Positions 13,001 to 23,400 of a stretch of DNA of 64,000 nucleotides are shown one piece after another; positions within the stretch are counted from its first letter, which is position 1, and each line of letters begins with the position of its first letter. This stretch comes from Liolophura sinensis (Eukaryota; Mollusca; Polyplacophora; Chitonida; Chitonidae). The DNA lies in the NCBI RefSeq assembly GCF_032854445.1, contig NC_088304.1:12969704-13033703 (forward strand), in the 5' to 3' direction. The notes under the pieces were generated by a model. That model was not told the DNA's origin. It saw only the letters and a program-made list of their open reading frames with translations, and did not search any database. Made by a program: the position numbers and the translations under genes.

Positions 13001-16000
13001 CACAGCTATTTTTTGTGATGTGCAAGGTAATTTAAATTAATTTTTAACCTTGAATTCTTACGAGGCAGGGGTGCGTCATTCCCAAACACAAAGGGCAAAC
13101 CAGGGTTAGGGTGACGTATGGGGAAACACATGCGCTCTTGGTTGTGGAGATTGATCAAAATTAATAACATGGCCGTCCTTTCCATTTTGTCATTGTGTGC
13201 GATTTTGCTGTGGGTGCGATATCTCAGCTATTCAACATCACAAAGACAAAACGTTATGCTTTTTAAACTTCACGGGTGATACTTTGTCGATGCATATATA
13301 CATTTTTTGTCTGCTGTTGTCTTTTCTTTTAAACACAGATCGTTGTGATGTAAGGGAAGGTAATCTAAGTTTACAACACGCTCCCAAGAATATTCCCCAT
13401 AGGGCAACGTAAGGATTAGCAACCCGCTGTGACGTGAAATACAAATAAACCGACAGTTGTAAAGGCTAGATCGATGACTCCTGACCCCCTTCTCAGATGT
13501 CACTTTACCACGTGACAACATCCTCATCTTAAAAACTTCAAACAAACCACTATTCAGTCAGCCAGTGAATTGGTCAGTGTAGACTTCCTTTTAATATCAG
13601 ATGTCTGTTTCCACAGGACCTCTCGTGAGGCCAGTGAGCCAATGACAATCAACGGCGTCTATATCCCGACCGACTCCACTGTCATTCTGATGAACTACAT
13701 TCTCCAGCATGACGAGGCTTACTGGCCTGACCCCAAGAAGTTTGACCCCGAAAGGCAAGATTTGGGTGGCATATAGGGGAGAAGGGATACACTTGTAGGG
13801 AAGAGAGTGGTGGTGAATCTTGGTGTTGTGAATCTTGGTGTTGTGAATTTTGCACGTTCAGGGATGCAGTTTATGTATTGGAGAAACGACGAGTAACAGT
13901 TGATTCTTGAAAAAGAATCAACAAGGCGCGGAGATGTTTATCCTGCTTTAACGTGTTTGTAGTAATGTAACAACTATCCATTATTTTTCAAGAGTCGCGT
14001 GGTGTTATTTAAGGCAGTCAATGATAGCTTTTTCATGCCGGCTAAGCCGCATTTATTGTATAGTTGAAAATAATACGTAGCATGGTTGGTCTTTCGTGAC
14101 CTTGTTACATGAAGTTTTAGTGCAACAGCATTAGAGCTTTTCGCCAGTGGAAGTCCAGTTGGTTGTACTATATATAAAGGGAACTACATGAGCGTATACT
14201 CGGGCCGGGAATCGTTAGTCTTGACGGAGTGCAGAACGGCGAGCAAGAACGAAGAGGAGTTTTGGTTCTCAGGTCTCTGCATGACAAACGAAGAGATTTT
14301 TTCCGTGGAATGGAGGTGGAACACACTTCCTCGCTCGCCGATGAATTGAATCCGGTAACACCAATGAGGCCTTATCGTTTCAAAACCCTAAAACGGATGT
14401 CGAAATGACGCTCTCTTCATCACGCAGGTAAGCATACGTACATAACTAAAAGGCTCTCGAGGGAATCTGTGGCATTAATTGCAGTTGCATAAATTGACAA
14501 TTTTTGAAATGAAAATATTGTGCACAAGACCTAGTATATCATATGATTTACGTTCGGAAGAAAAAGTGGACGAGCACGTTATGACCAATGCTAATGGATT
14601 CCGTTTGTTAAGATAGAATGAAGACACATCAAGGAGGATTGAAACATAGTAAAATTAAACGCAAAATCGCCTATGCTTACGAAGACAGAACAAACTTGGA
14701 CCGCTGCATAGCCTTAGCTTTCGTAGCTTACAACAGGCACTGGTAAGTCCCTGAACACATTTTTAGGATTTGATTGCAATGGTTTGAAAATAGTCATTTG
14801 GGTTTTTTGCGACCATGAACAAAACAGAATTTTTGTATTCTCTCTGCCAGCCTTTAACTGCTCCTTTTCTGTTATACGCGCCTGCGGGCCATGGTTTGGT
14901 GGGTAGCCTTTCGGACTTCAGATCTGCCGCCCCGGAATCGTTGTCCTGGTTAGGAGCAGAGAGTTTTGACATTCCATCACAATCTATCTCCAATCGTTGG
15001 AGACCGCCTGCTTTACATTGCTGTATATACATGAGGGGAAGTCAGTTATTTGACAAAGTTTGGGGTTTTCTTTCGGGGGTTTCCTATGGGGTTTCTTCCA
15101 CCAGCTCATAAACACAGATTTGTTGTCATGTGTGAAATACTCTTTGAGTATGGCGTAAAAAACGAATCAGTCAGCCAATCTGTCTATAACATGCTGCGTT
15201 GACATTCATCTCACGGACGTTGTCTTGATTATCACTAGCTTAATTAAATGAAGTTGTATGTTTTTACTTCGTTGTAGACCACAAGAAAGACAGACTTTTT
15301 ACCTTTGATCTCTTGACAAACCCCAAGAAGTGTGATATCCAAGCCAACCCATTGGAGCAAGCATGCTGGCCAAAACCATGGGACGTCTGTGTAAAGCTGC
15401 TGGAATCCCAGGGTTCCGAACGAATCAGTGGCTACGTGCGACTGCTGGTACTTGATTGTACGAGGCTTATGTAGACGTACAACTCATCTGCGAGATTATC
15501 GGACACAAAAGTACGGCAGTTAGAGATTACAAACGCACGAATGACCAGCAGATGTTCGACAGTAGCACCGTCTTTTCTGGTCGAAAAAGCGAGTGACCTG
15601 TACCGGCAAAAACTGTTCGTGTGGACGACAGTCGTACTCCTCATATAACTGTAAATGTGCATCTAGACAAATAGTTTTCAGACCTGAAGGTTTAAATCGT
15701 CTAATTTAATCCAAGTAGATGTAGACGGACCCGTCTGAAAATACACTGGATGACTCCAGAACTGTTTTTCCTTGTCTAAACAAACTGAAATAATAGGAAA
15801 CCGATTTTCGTTGGTACATTATGTTTGAATATTCATCTTTCTGAATATTATGTAATGGAGCAAATCCCGACCTCGGGGCATTGCTTAATAATGCAATAAA
15901 ATACAACACATCTGTTCGTGTGCGGATTTTTCTTTAATGCTCATACTTCTATAAAAAAAAGTTTAATTTAACGTTAAATTTTCTGTTCTTACCTTGTATC

Positions 16001-18225
16001 CATTCACGCTCAAGAGTTGGTAGACAACAATTCTAGATAGCAATGGAATTTACTGAAAGACCTAAAGTATTGATAAAAAATGTTTTATGTCTTCGGTACT
16101 AAGACAGCCACAGATTCGTAGCTGTTTTGTTTTGAATCGATCGGCTAGACAAAGGATTGAGGTCAAAACAAACATTTAAAGTCGTCTAAAAAGAGATGTT
16201 TGTATGGTCCCAAGTGTGAATTCGTGAAAAATAATCAACTCCTCACGCAATAGCGTCACAGCAAACGTTTAAATTATGGGAAATCTCGCTTGCCAACTTG
16301 AAGTTCTTCAAAATGATAGCAATAACCTGTGAATACGAGTTTATATGATAATATGCAAATATCACTCCCAAGCTTCATTTCACCTGACATGAATTTCTCA
16401 CCCATATTCCAGTCAATAATACCTTTTTATGTACAGGACATATCTTACAGCTTGGTTATTAAATAAGGTTGTAGTCTGGAGACCTTCTGGTCACATCAAG
16501 ACCAGCTTCTCCCATCAAGGTTTGCTGAAAATGGGCTTTAAAATTACGTAAGACGAAATCACGCTTTTTATAGAGCGAGATTTACAGGCTGACACAAGTC
16601 AGTCTTGTCATTTCAACAGCAATGTTGTACGGCCAAGCTTTACGTATGTATGTATTCTTGAGGTTTTACATCTTACTTAACAATTTTTCAGTCATATGAC
16701 GACGAGGGGTCATCAGGTGTGTGTACATATACTGTGTCGTCTTGTGGCAGGGCAAATTCATGCCACCAAAGTGCTGCCGCCACTGAAGTATCATGCTGAA
16801 GACACCAGACATGAAACTCCACTTTATACTGACACCGGGCCAACCAGTCCTGTTTCCATGCTCTAAACCCTTAGTGCTGAGCGCCAAACGAGGTAGCAAC
16901 AAGAGGTACTTTCGGTATGACCCGAACCGGGTTTGATCGAGGCGGACGTTCTAACCTTTAGACCAACGAAGCGGTTCTGATGCATAACCATTACTATTAA
17001 ACTGAAATTAATTGAAAATGCATGTTCGACAAACCTAGCGGCAGTAATAATATTCTTTTCAATAAACAAGAAGTTGAGAAAAGAGACAAATGACAGAGTA
17101 ACTTTTTTGTGAAAAGTTTATGTAAAATAACACCATATATCTGATAATTCCAGGTGGTCCCCAGAACAGAAGGCTGCGCGAAATCCGTACGTCTACTTCC
17201 CGTTTGGCATCGGTCCCCGGAACTGTGTCGGCACGAGACTTGCGCAGATGGAAGCCAAGATGGCTGTCGTTTCCGTGTTACAGAAATTCCGATTCGTCCG
17301 AGGACCTGAAACTGAGGTATGAAATACAATACAACGAAAGTGAGGGGATGTGGAAGGTTTTAGGGATTACTCCGGCTTGGAGTGACGGTCTTAACTTCTT
17401 TACGCTCTCTTGTTCTTCTCTTTAGCAAGTTGTATTGTCTCTCTGAACGCTTGCCTTATTACATTATATAAGTACGCTAACAGCTCTGTAACACCAGCAT
17501 AAGTTTTTGACGCCATTGATCACTCTGCTATATGTATAATATTTCCCATGAACACAGAAATAGCGTCAGGACGTCGTCTGGCCTCGGACCCCCATTAATT
17601 TTCCATAAGCGACAATGTTAACGTCTAGCGCTGTAGCTCAGTCCCAAACATTCCGTGGCTAATAAGCTTTGGTGCATACCTGGCCCAGCCTGTGAGAAAG
17701 AAGCCATAAAAATCTTGACATAGGTTGACCGTCAAAATCTGGACCTTTCCATGCCGGCAGCTGGGAGGCGTGCCTAGCAACGCCAAGGGGACGTCACTCG
17801 CAGCCTCATCACTACCTCACACCTTGTGTCCTCTCACCCAGAATTTCAAACTTTCATCAATAAAGCTCATACCTCCTCAAAGTTTAGACAGTTTCCAACA
17901 TTTTAATACCAAGCATGCACCTGTGCACCAGAAATGGACGCCTGGGAGCAAAAAAAGACTTTACACCCTAAAATTCACAGAACTACAATCGTCCCTACCG
18001 AAAAACGGAAGTTGTAATGGGGGTCTGTGTCCGTCTTGTCCATGACCGGAAGTGAATAATTCTGACATGTTTTAACAGAGTGCAACATTCTTTAACAGTC
18101 TGAGTTGTGCACTTGTAATATACATCTGTTTTGCATTTTGTCCACAGGTCCCATTGAAGCTAAAAAAGGGCAATTTCATACAGGCAGAGAATGGCGTGTG
18201 GTTGAGGGTACAGTCACGCGACTAG
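1330..18225 (+). CDS. Cytochrome P450, CYP3 clan, tandem copy A (5' partial)
   Basis: Haem-thiolate monooxygenase expected in the ER membrane; substrate unknown. It resembles CYP3A and thromboxane synthase. Coding exons (numbered as in copy B, exon 1 not seen): 1330-1423, 2285-2337, 4852-4948, 5810-5926, 6675-6763, 7374-7525, 9665-9789, 10805-10925, 11684-11841, 12794-12882, 13617-13754, 17154-17316, 18148-18225. Frame and phase stay open through every junction. Landmarks in order: proline-rich hinge (LPGPKPTPFVGN), C-helix region DDHWKFVRS, I-helix AGFDTT, K-helix ETQR, meander FDPER, haem loop FGIGPRNCVG with the cysteine codon at 17224, stop TAG at 18223. With a copy-B-sized first exon the protein would be about 516 residues, normal for a P450. 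The donor after 13754 is GC rather than GT. Family call is firm; subfamily and substrate are not. Confidence 0.93.
1510..1935 (+). mobile_element. SINE-A 3' half, split by an inserted SINE-A
   Basis: Plus-strand SINE-A body runs 1510-1652 up to 'gcggcgtaaaacac' and its tail 'caccaatcaaataca' resumes at 1919. The intervening 1653-1917 is a SINE-A in the opposite direction. Confidence 0.8.
1653..1917 (-). mobile_element. Full-length SINE-A
   Basis: tRNA-derived SINE of about 265 bp. Read on the minus strand it starts with the head GGGGCCTCCGTGGCTCGG, has a B-box-like GAGTTGAAGTCC, a conserved body with TATTCTTGAGTACGGCG and an AAATAAATAAATA tail. It sits inside another SINE-A. Confidence 0.88.
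2338..4851 (+). other. P450 copy A introns 2-4 region, no gene recognised
   Basis: Intronic sequence with a G-run near 2384 and a C-run near 4118. Two diverged copies of one segment (about 3380-3545 and 3920-4075) share 'tttggtggtttgtgttaaac'-like sequence. Short open frames here have no family resemblance. Confidence 0.5.
5600..5760 (+). mobile_element. SINE-C fragment
   Basis: Contains 'cacgtgggaaagttcgtcac', 'ccaaaggtcagtggtttatcc' and 'gagtgtggcgttaatac', the body and tail of a third SINE-like family seen several times in the window. Confidence 0.55.
6395..6620. repeat. AT-rich tandem repeat, units of about 36-40 bp
   Basis: About five diverged units built on 'cgtacacaattattaattac' and 'aacatgtaaccattt' in intron 5-6 of copy A. 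Confidence 0.8.
6950..7140. repeat. (TTTA)n microsatellite inside a larger tandem repeat
   Basis: Three units each combine a TTTA run with 'gtaaatgata.tca.tgattt' and 'gccaacag'. Confidence 0.8.
7146..7320 (-). mobile_element. SINE-C fragment, minus orientation
   Basis: Reads 'ccgacctttggtaggctaat' and 'gaattttcccatgta', the reverse complement of the SINE-C body. Confidence 0.5.
7820..9050. repeat. 48-bp minisatellite in P450 copy A intron 7
   Basis: About two dozen units of 48 bp, core 'tcagaagccctgtaacacgt' plus 'ctatgcctttatttctatac'. Since 48 is a multiple of three, the plus strand stays open for long stretches with a 16-residue period (CNTSMPLFLYSVCQKP). It lies between exons 7 and 8 with no splice evidence of its own, so I treat it as non-coding. 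A SINE-A piece interrupts it at 8328-8457. Confidence 0.95.
8328..8457 (+). mobile_element. Truncated SINE-A inside the 48-bp array
   Basis: Starts at 'tacgtgggaaggtct', lacks the tRNA head and has an internal deletion, ends 'caccaatcaaataaataaat'. The minisatellite resumes right after it. Confidence 0.88.
9863..10102 (+). mobile_element. SINE-A, nearly full length
   Basis: Starts in the head at 'cgctagcgcagcgtaatgac' and runs through 'gagttgaagtcc' to an AAATAAATAAATA tail. Confidence 0.88.
10110..10200 (-). mobile_element. SINE-C piece, minus orientation, adjoining a SINE-A
   Basis: Has 'gccgacctttggcaagatga' and 'actttgccacgtgta'. Similarity to the element at 7146-7320 appears to resume at 10378 ('ccatattggtgg'), so the SINE-A between them may have inserted into it. 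Confidence 0.5.
10201..10377 (+). mobile_element. SINE-A, 5' truncated
   Basis: Begins 'cagctcatgctggcttcctc' and ends in an AAATAAATAAATAAA tail. Confidence 0.85.
13755..13756 (+). other. Non-canonical GC splice donor, P450 copy A exon 12
   Basis: The exon ends GAAAG and the intron begins GCAAGA, whereas copy B has GAAAG followed by GTCAGA at the homologous junction. The frame requires a splice here, and GC-AG introns usually have this strong AG|GCAAG context. Confidence 0.8.
15336..15596 (+). pseudogene. Crypton-like tyrosine recombinase C-terminal fragment
   Basis: The reading frame from about 15336 gives GRLCKAAGIPGF, then LRATAGT, a TGA at 15453, and LICEIIGHKSTAVRDYKR before a second stop at 15594. 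This matches the catalytic C-terminus of the DUF3504/Crypton tyrosine recombinases: an Arg after the RTN(H)xLR box, a His in GHKS and a nucleophile-like Tyr in DYKR. The usual His of the TNHSLR box is Gln here. It sits in intron 12 of P450 copy A, no inverted repeats are seen, and the fragment has a stop, so it is dead. Confidence 0.72.
16672..16985 (-). repeat. SINE-like repeat with 'cagtcatatgacgacga' end
   Basis: Starts 'cttaacaatttttcagtcat' like the SINE-B tail side and ends in a tRNA-like 'ggcggacgttctaacc' region; a separate subfamily from the SINE-B copies. Confidence 0.6.
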
Positions 18226-18300
18226 GAGCAGAACGGGGTATGGCTGAGGTACAGACTCGTGACCACATGTATATGAAGCTAGAGAACAGCGTGTGGTCAC
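18182..18300 (+). repeat. Degenerate tandem repeats of the P450 copy A C-terminal codons
   Basis: The last coding segment (GCAGAGAATGG to GTCACGCGACTAG) recurs after the stop with a spacing of about 44 bp ('gcagaacggggtatggctga', then 'agagaacagcgtgtggtcac'). The same pattern occurs after the stop of copy B. Confidence 0.65.
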
Positions 18301-18329
18301 GTGATCAAGGGGACAGTTGTACAACAGAT

Positions 18330-18491
18330 GTCACAAAGCCATTCCTTGAATATACGGACAAAAATGACGTTAAGAGTGGCGGAAACCCTGCACAAGATAA
18401 TCTACGTTATGTCACAAAGCCATTCCTTCAATATACGGACAAAAATGACGTTGAGAATGGCGGAAACCCTGCACAAGATAATCTACGTTAT
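18330..18491. repeat. Two tandem 81-bp copies
   Basis: The segment starting 'tcacaaagccattcctt' and ending 'caagataatctacgtta' is repeated once with a period of 81 bp and only a few differences. It lies in the copy A 3' flank. Confidence 0.93.
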
Positions 18492-18611
18492 AATTTTACT
18501 GGACGCGGGGTGCGTTTACGTTTTGTATAGCTTCATTTTAGATGATTTAGATGAATCAAATAAACTAAAAAAAATACTACTGAATACATATCTGGGAATA
18601 ATGAGAGAGCT

Positions 18612-19083
18612 TAATCCAGGGTGATGACCCCAATCCAAGGTGAGGAACCCAATCCAGGGTGGTGAACCCAATCCAAGGTGAGGAACCCAATCCAGGGTGG
18701 TGAACCCAATCCGGGGTGAGGAACCCAGTCCGGGGTGAGGAACCCAGTCCGGGGTGAGGAACCCAGTCCAGGGTGAGGAACCCAATCCAAGGTGAGGAAC
18801 CCAATCCAGGGTGGTGAACCCAATCCAGGGTGAGGAACCCAATCCAGGGTGGTGAACCCAATCCGGGGTGAGGAACCCAGTCCGGGGTGAGGAACCCAGT
18901 CCGGGGTGAGGAACCCAATCCAGGGTGAGGAACCCAATCCAGGGTGGTGAACCCAATCCAGGGTGGTGAACCCAATCCAGGGTGAGGAACACAATCCAGG
19001 GTGGTGAACCCAATCCAGGGTGAGGAATCCAATCCAGGGTGAGGAACCCAATCCAGCGTGGGGAACCCAATCCAGGGTGGGGA
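18612..19083. repeat. 19-bp minisatellite, about 25 units
   Basis: Units alternate between 'ggtgaggaacccaatccag' and 'ggtggtgaacccaatccag' with minor variants. No unit has a minus-strand stop in any frame, so all three minus frames stay open with a 19-residue period. These are artefacts of the repeat. Confidence 0.96.
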
Positions 19084-19574
19084 TATTGAAATAAAATATA
19101 GCAATCAGAGACACCGCTCTAAGATTATGCTTACACTGAAAATTGCGGTTTTATATCTGCCTGTTGCGTTTGATAAGGCTTGTTGAAAAATTAACCGAGT
19201 CCTGTTGTTTTCTATCAGTAATGTAAATTATACTTTGGTTGTTTATGTAGGTGAATGACAAAAAAAAGTTCCCTAACGTTCCTGTTCCTAACGTTTCCAA
19301 CATCTTTTATGATTCCTGATTGCGAACATTGAATTCACGGGATAGAACAAGCTCTTGTGAGCTTTATTCCCGCCAAATGTATCACTCATGTATATCTATG
19401 TATTTAATTTAAGGTTTATGGTGAATAAAAAATGAAATGAAATAATTATACCTCAATGCTATTTTAGCGCCATAATGCTCGTGTATCTTTAACCCTGTCA
19501 CATTTATATGTAGCATAAATATTGTGATAACAGAAATAAACACATATGTACATTTATTTTTTCACTTCACGTTT

Positions 19575-19655
19575 GTTTATTTCATTGGTGATTTACGCCC
19601 CACTCAAGAATATTTCACTTATACGACGGCGGCCAGCTTATGGTGGGAGGAAACC
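19575..19655 (-). mobile_element. SINE-A 3' fragment
   Basis: Contains 'actcaagaatatttcactta' and 'cgacggcggccag', then breaks off after the 'ggtgggaggaaacc' block. Confidence 0.8.
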
Positions 19656-20464
19656 AAATTCCCGTTTACAGTAATGCTCCAATATTACAAATCTCGCGTG
19701 ATAATGTGTGAAAAGCAGATAGCGCGCCTAGCTCTTATTGCTCGAAAACTAGAGCATGTGCTAAACAGGCTAACCCGTGATCGACTCGGACAATACAACA
19801 CTGTGTAACAGATTCACCTCTATGCGGTGTTGAGTAATCTTCGTCATTCATGGTGTAGCCTCTACTTAAAACGTCGTCCTAGTTTTTGACATACCGCCAT
19901 GGTACAATGTGTTCTACGCGACCCTTTGACTGACATGACACAACACGGAGATGTCATGGCGACATCACGGAAATGATGACAGTCAATAATTTAACAGTAC
20001 TTCAGTGATGGCTAAAATATGCACATATCTCTTTTCCACCGCGGGACTTAATGACACAGTTTATACGAAAGGCATACCCCTATTAGCCATTCAAAGCAAA
20101 TCGGATTACCCCAGGAAAACAATGACATTCTGGAACTCGAAGAAAACACTCGTCTGATACTGTCAACCACTACAGCCGTACGTCTTCGCATACATGTACA
20201 TAGAAATCTAAAAGACTTGCTTTGATACACAAAGATTTTCAGTTACCTCCCTTCCCGTAGAATGCCTGAAATGGCGTCTATTTCAACCATAATCTATGTT
20301 ACCTAGATTATGCTTGATAGCTGAATACATGTGTACTGAAATAGGACTCTCTTCTAACCTTACACGCAATACAATGTCTTTAGTTACTGTACAGTCTTAA
20401 CCGCACTAGCGGCTTCCATATTTCTCCACGAATTATACTGAGCAGACGACACCGTCAACTGGTC

Positions 20465-23400
20465 ATGTGGTTCACGGATGCTGTAAGCTTGGCCCCATCG
20501 TGGCTATGGTACCTACTAGCTGTCACTTTACTCCTCTATATGTGAGTTCATTACAGAAATGGTCACATGTAGTTATAGACTAAGTTGTTGACCACGTCAA
20601 CACACTGGTTTTCGAGTGAGTGAGTGCTTGGGGTTTAACGTCGTACTCAACAATTTTTCAGTCATATGACGACGAAGGAATCCTTACGGTGTATATAATG
20701 TGCCTCTGTCGCAGGACGGATTTCAACCGCTCTTTTATCTAGTGCTGCTTCACTGAGAGGAATTACCGAAGTCAAGTAAGCCGCCCCGCCCGAGCTATTA
20801 TACTGATACGGGCCAACCAGTCATTGCACTATCCCCTTCAAGCTGAACGTCAAGCGAGGAAGTTACAACTTCCTCTTTTACAGTCTTAGGTGCGACTCAA
20901 CCCAGGATTGATCCAGAAGAGGACGGTCTATCAACTGTGCTATCCGGGCCGGATCGAACCTTACCAATTAAGCACAAACTAAATAGTGATCTCAGAGCGT
21001 TTCGTGAATTGTTAGAGGATAGCTGCTTTTGTCTCCTGTTCATGTCAATGTATACATGTTTCTTTTCATTTGTTATCTCATCACGGATAGTCTTGGGTTT
21101 CCCCCGGGCTATGCCCGGTTTCCTCCCACCATAATGCTGGCCGCCGTCGTGTAAGTGAAATATTCTTGAGTACGGTGTGAAACAGCAGTCAAATAAATAA
21201 ATAAATAAATAAATTATCCCATCATAATACAACAATACAGATTTGATTTCCGATGCTAGAAACAAAATGCAAGTCTCTCGAGGACGGCGAAAATTCTGGC
21301 TAATTGTGAATAGTTAGTTGTTCACTGTATATGTAAGTGGACTCTATCAAGCAAGGCTATCCTGTCTGGTAGGGTTAGCTTCCTTGGTAGAGCGATGACG
21401 CCAGTCACACAGTCGTGAGTTTGTCTCACTTCCTGTCAGTATTTTCACAGGTCGCGACGGATGTTTCAGTTTAGAAAATCAAATCTATATTAATACATTC
21501 CTTTCACAGATATGGAGTATGGCCATACCTTACCACGTCTTTTCGTTTGCCCGGCCCAGAACCTGCCCCTTTTGTTGGAAATATGCTCCAAGAGTACAGA
21601 CAGGTAATGTCGTACACTACCCTCATATGAGCCAAAAGCTGCCTTAAGGGTCGTTGTCGATCAGCAATGCAATTACTGTTGTGTAGAATGGGCTAAAATC
21701 TCACTAAAGTTAGACTGAGTAGCCGCTACTATCACTCTACCCCTACACTAAAACAACAATAATCTGTTAAATTTAACAGAAAATCGGTTGTCTGAGTGGT
21801 CGGGGCCTCCGTGGCTCAGTTGGTTAGCGCGCTAGCGCAGCGTAATGAACCAGGAGCCTCTCACCAATGCGGTCGCTGTGAATTCAAGTTTAGTTCATGC
21901 TGGCTTCCTCTACGGCCGTAAGTGGGAAGGTCTGTAGCAACGTGCGGATGGTCGTGGGTTCTCTCTCCCCCCCCCCCCCCCCCGGGCTCTGCCCGGTTAC
22001 CACCCACCATAATGATGGCAGCCGTCGTATAAGTGAAATATTCTTGAGTACGGCGTAAAGCACAAATCAAATAAATAAATAAATGTTGTCTGAGTGATGC
22101 TAGAATGTATCCTGCTGTTGCAGCAGATTATTCTGTTAAATATAGTACACATGTTCTATTTAAATCAACATAAAATTTTTATTACACTAATAGAATATTA
22201 CATGTTGAATATGACAGACTCTTGTGTTATAATAGCACAATACATTTTAGCATCAGTCAGACAACAGGACTCTCTGTTAAAATTAACAGAGTGATTTCAT
22301 GAGTGTGCTACCTGTCGCTAGCTAAATCTGAAGAAAGACTTTGCCCCCAATGTGCCCCATTGCCCCTCTTGATTTAAACCTTAGGACCAGTGAGAATCGA
22401 TGTTTCACAAACTAGTTTAGGGGCAGACTTTACTTTCCAACTCACAGAAGCACGAATTCTATTGGCCAAAGGGCGGACTTGCTGAGACTAACATATTTAC
22501 ATTTAATGTTTCACACTCAGTGGTTATAAGGAGTGGTTGTTTGATCTGACATCGGTAAAACTGACGCTCCAATAAAATATTTATTTATTGATTCATTTGA
22601 TATTCATTTCACTTATACGATCGATGGCAGTTATTGTGATGGGTTGAGAAAACCACCCACCTAAATTTACTGACGTGCTATCGCACGAATGATGTACAGA
22701 TTAACTCGCACCTTGCGCGCCCCAGACAAGCGCCAAGCGAGCTACCCATGAAATAAGATGAATGTGGAGGGATGTTTAAATCCAGCTACCGATGGCTTTT
22801 GGGCTAAAAGAAAAGACAACACTAGACCAGATATATGCATCAATAAAAGTATCCCACATAAAGTTTGAAAAGCAAACCTTTTCATTTTTGTGGTGTTGGA
22901 TAATCGAGATTCAAGAAGCAAATCGCATACATTGGGAAAATCTAAAGCACCGCTATTTTGTCCATTTTAACCAATCACGCTCGAACTGCTTCCTCAGCCC
23001 GAGAGCGCAAATGTTTCCGCTGACATATCACCTTAACCCTGTTTTGTCATATTTCCGGTTTCTCTAATATGACACTTCCAATGGCTTCGTGAAAATTTCA
23101 AATTAATAGTTGCTTTACAGAATTACAGTGTTAGTCAGAACAAATTTGCTGTGGTCGTTTGTGTCTGTCCCTACATCTCTTCCGAAATAACTACGGTTAG
23201 ATCTTCCCATTTAATGTCATAAAGAACTTTGCTTTCATAAGGACTTCTTCCAGGCAAACCATTCAACAGTCTGCCCGGAAAGACCATTTAGATTTGCAGG
23301 ATGCGGGGCACTACATGCAGGGTGAAGAAACTTATATCTTCTTTCGCGTCTAACTCTCGTAAAATTTTCATCAATTTCATTCTTGTTTAATGCCTAAGAA

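Larger units (their letters stand above)
13757..17153 (+). other. P450 copy A intron 12, long, repeat-bearing
   Basis: Largest intron of copy A. Besides the Crypton-like fragment it holds a degenerate SINE tail near 15030-15175 ('gagtatggcgtaaaaaacga') and a SINE-like repeat at 16672-16985. A short open frame at 14815 has no family resemblance. Confidence 0.5.
18226..20464. other. Intergenic region between P450 copies A and B
   Basis: Holds the C-terminal-like repeats, an 81-bp duplication, a 19-bp minisatellite and a SINE-A fragment. AATAAA at 18559-18564, 334 bp after the copy A stop, is the first candidate poly(A) signal; others are at 19090 and 19424. No clear TATA box was picked for copy B. 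Confidence 0.5.

Noticed and set aside
14815-15111. 98-residue plus-strand open frame in copy A intron 12
   Set aside because: No domain or splice context, and its end overlaps a degenerate SINE tail.
18516-19114. Three overlapping long minus-strand reading frames (167-184 residues)
   Set aside because: They are the three frames of a 19-bp minisatellite, all lacking stops; no gene signals.
21801-21900. tRNA gene suggested by A and B box-like words
   Set aside because: It is the head of SINE-A; the sequence does not fold as a complete tRNA and is followed by the SINE body and tail.
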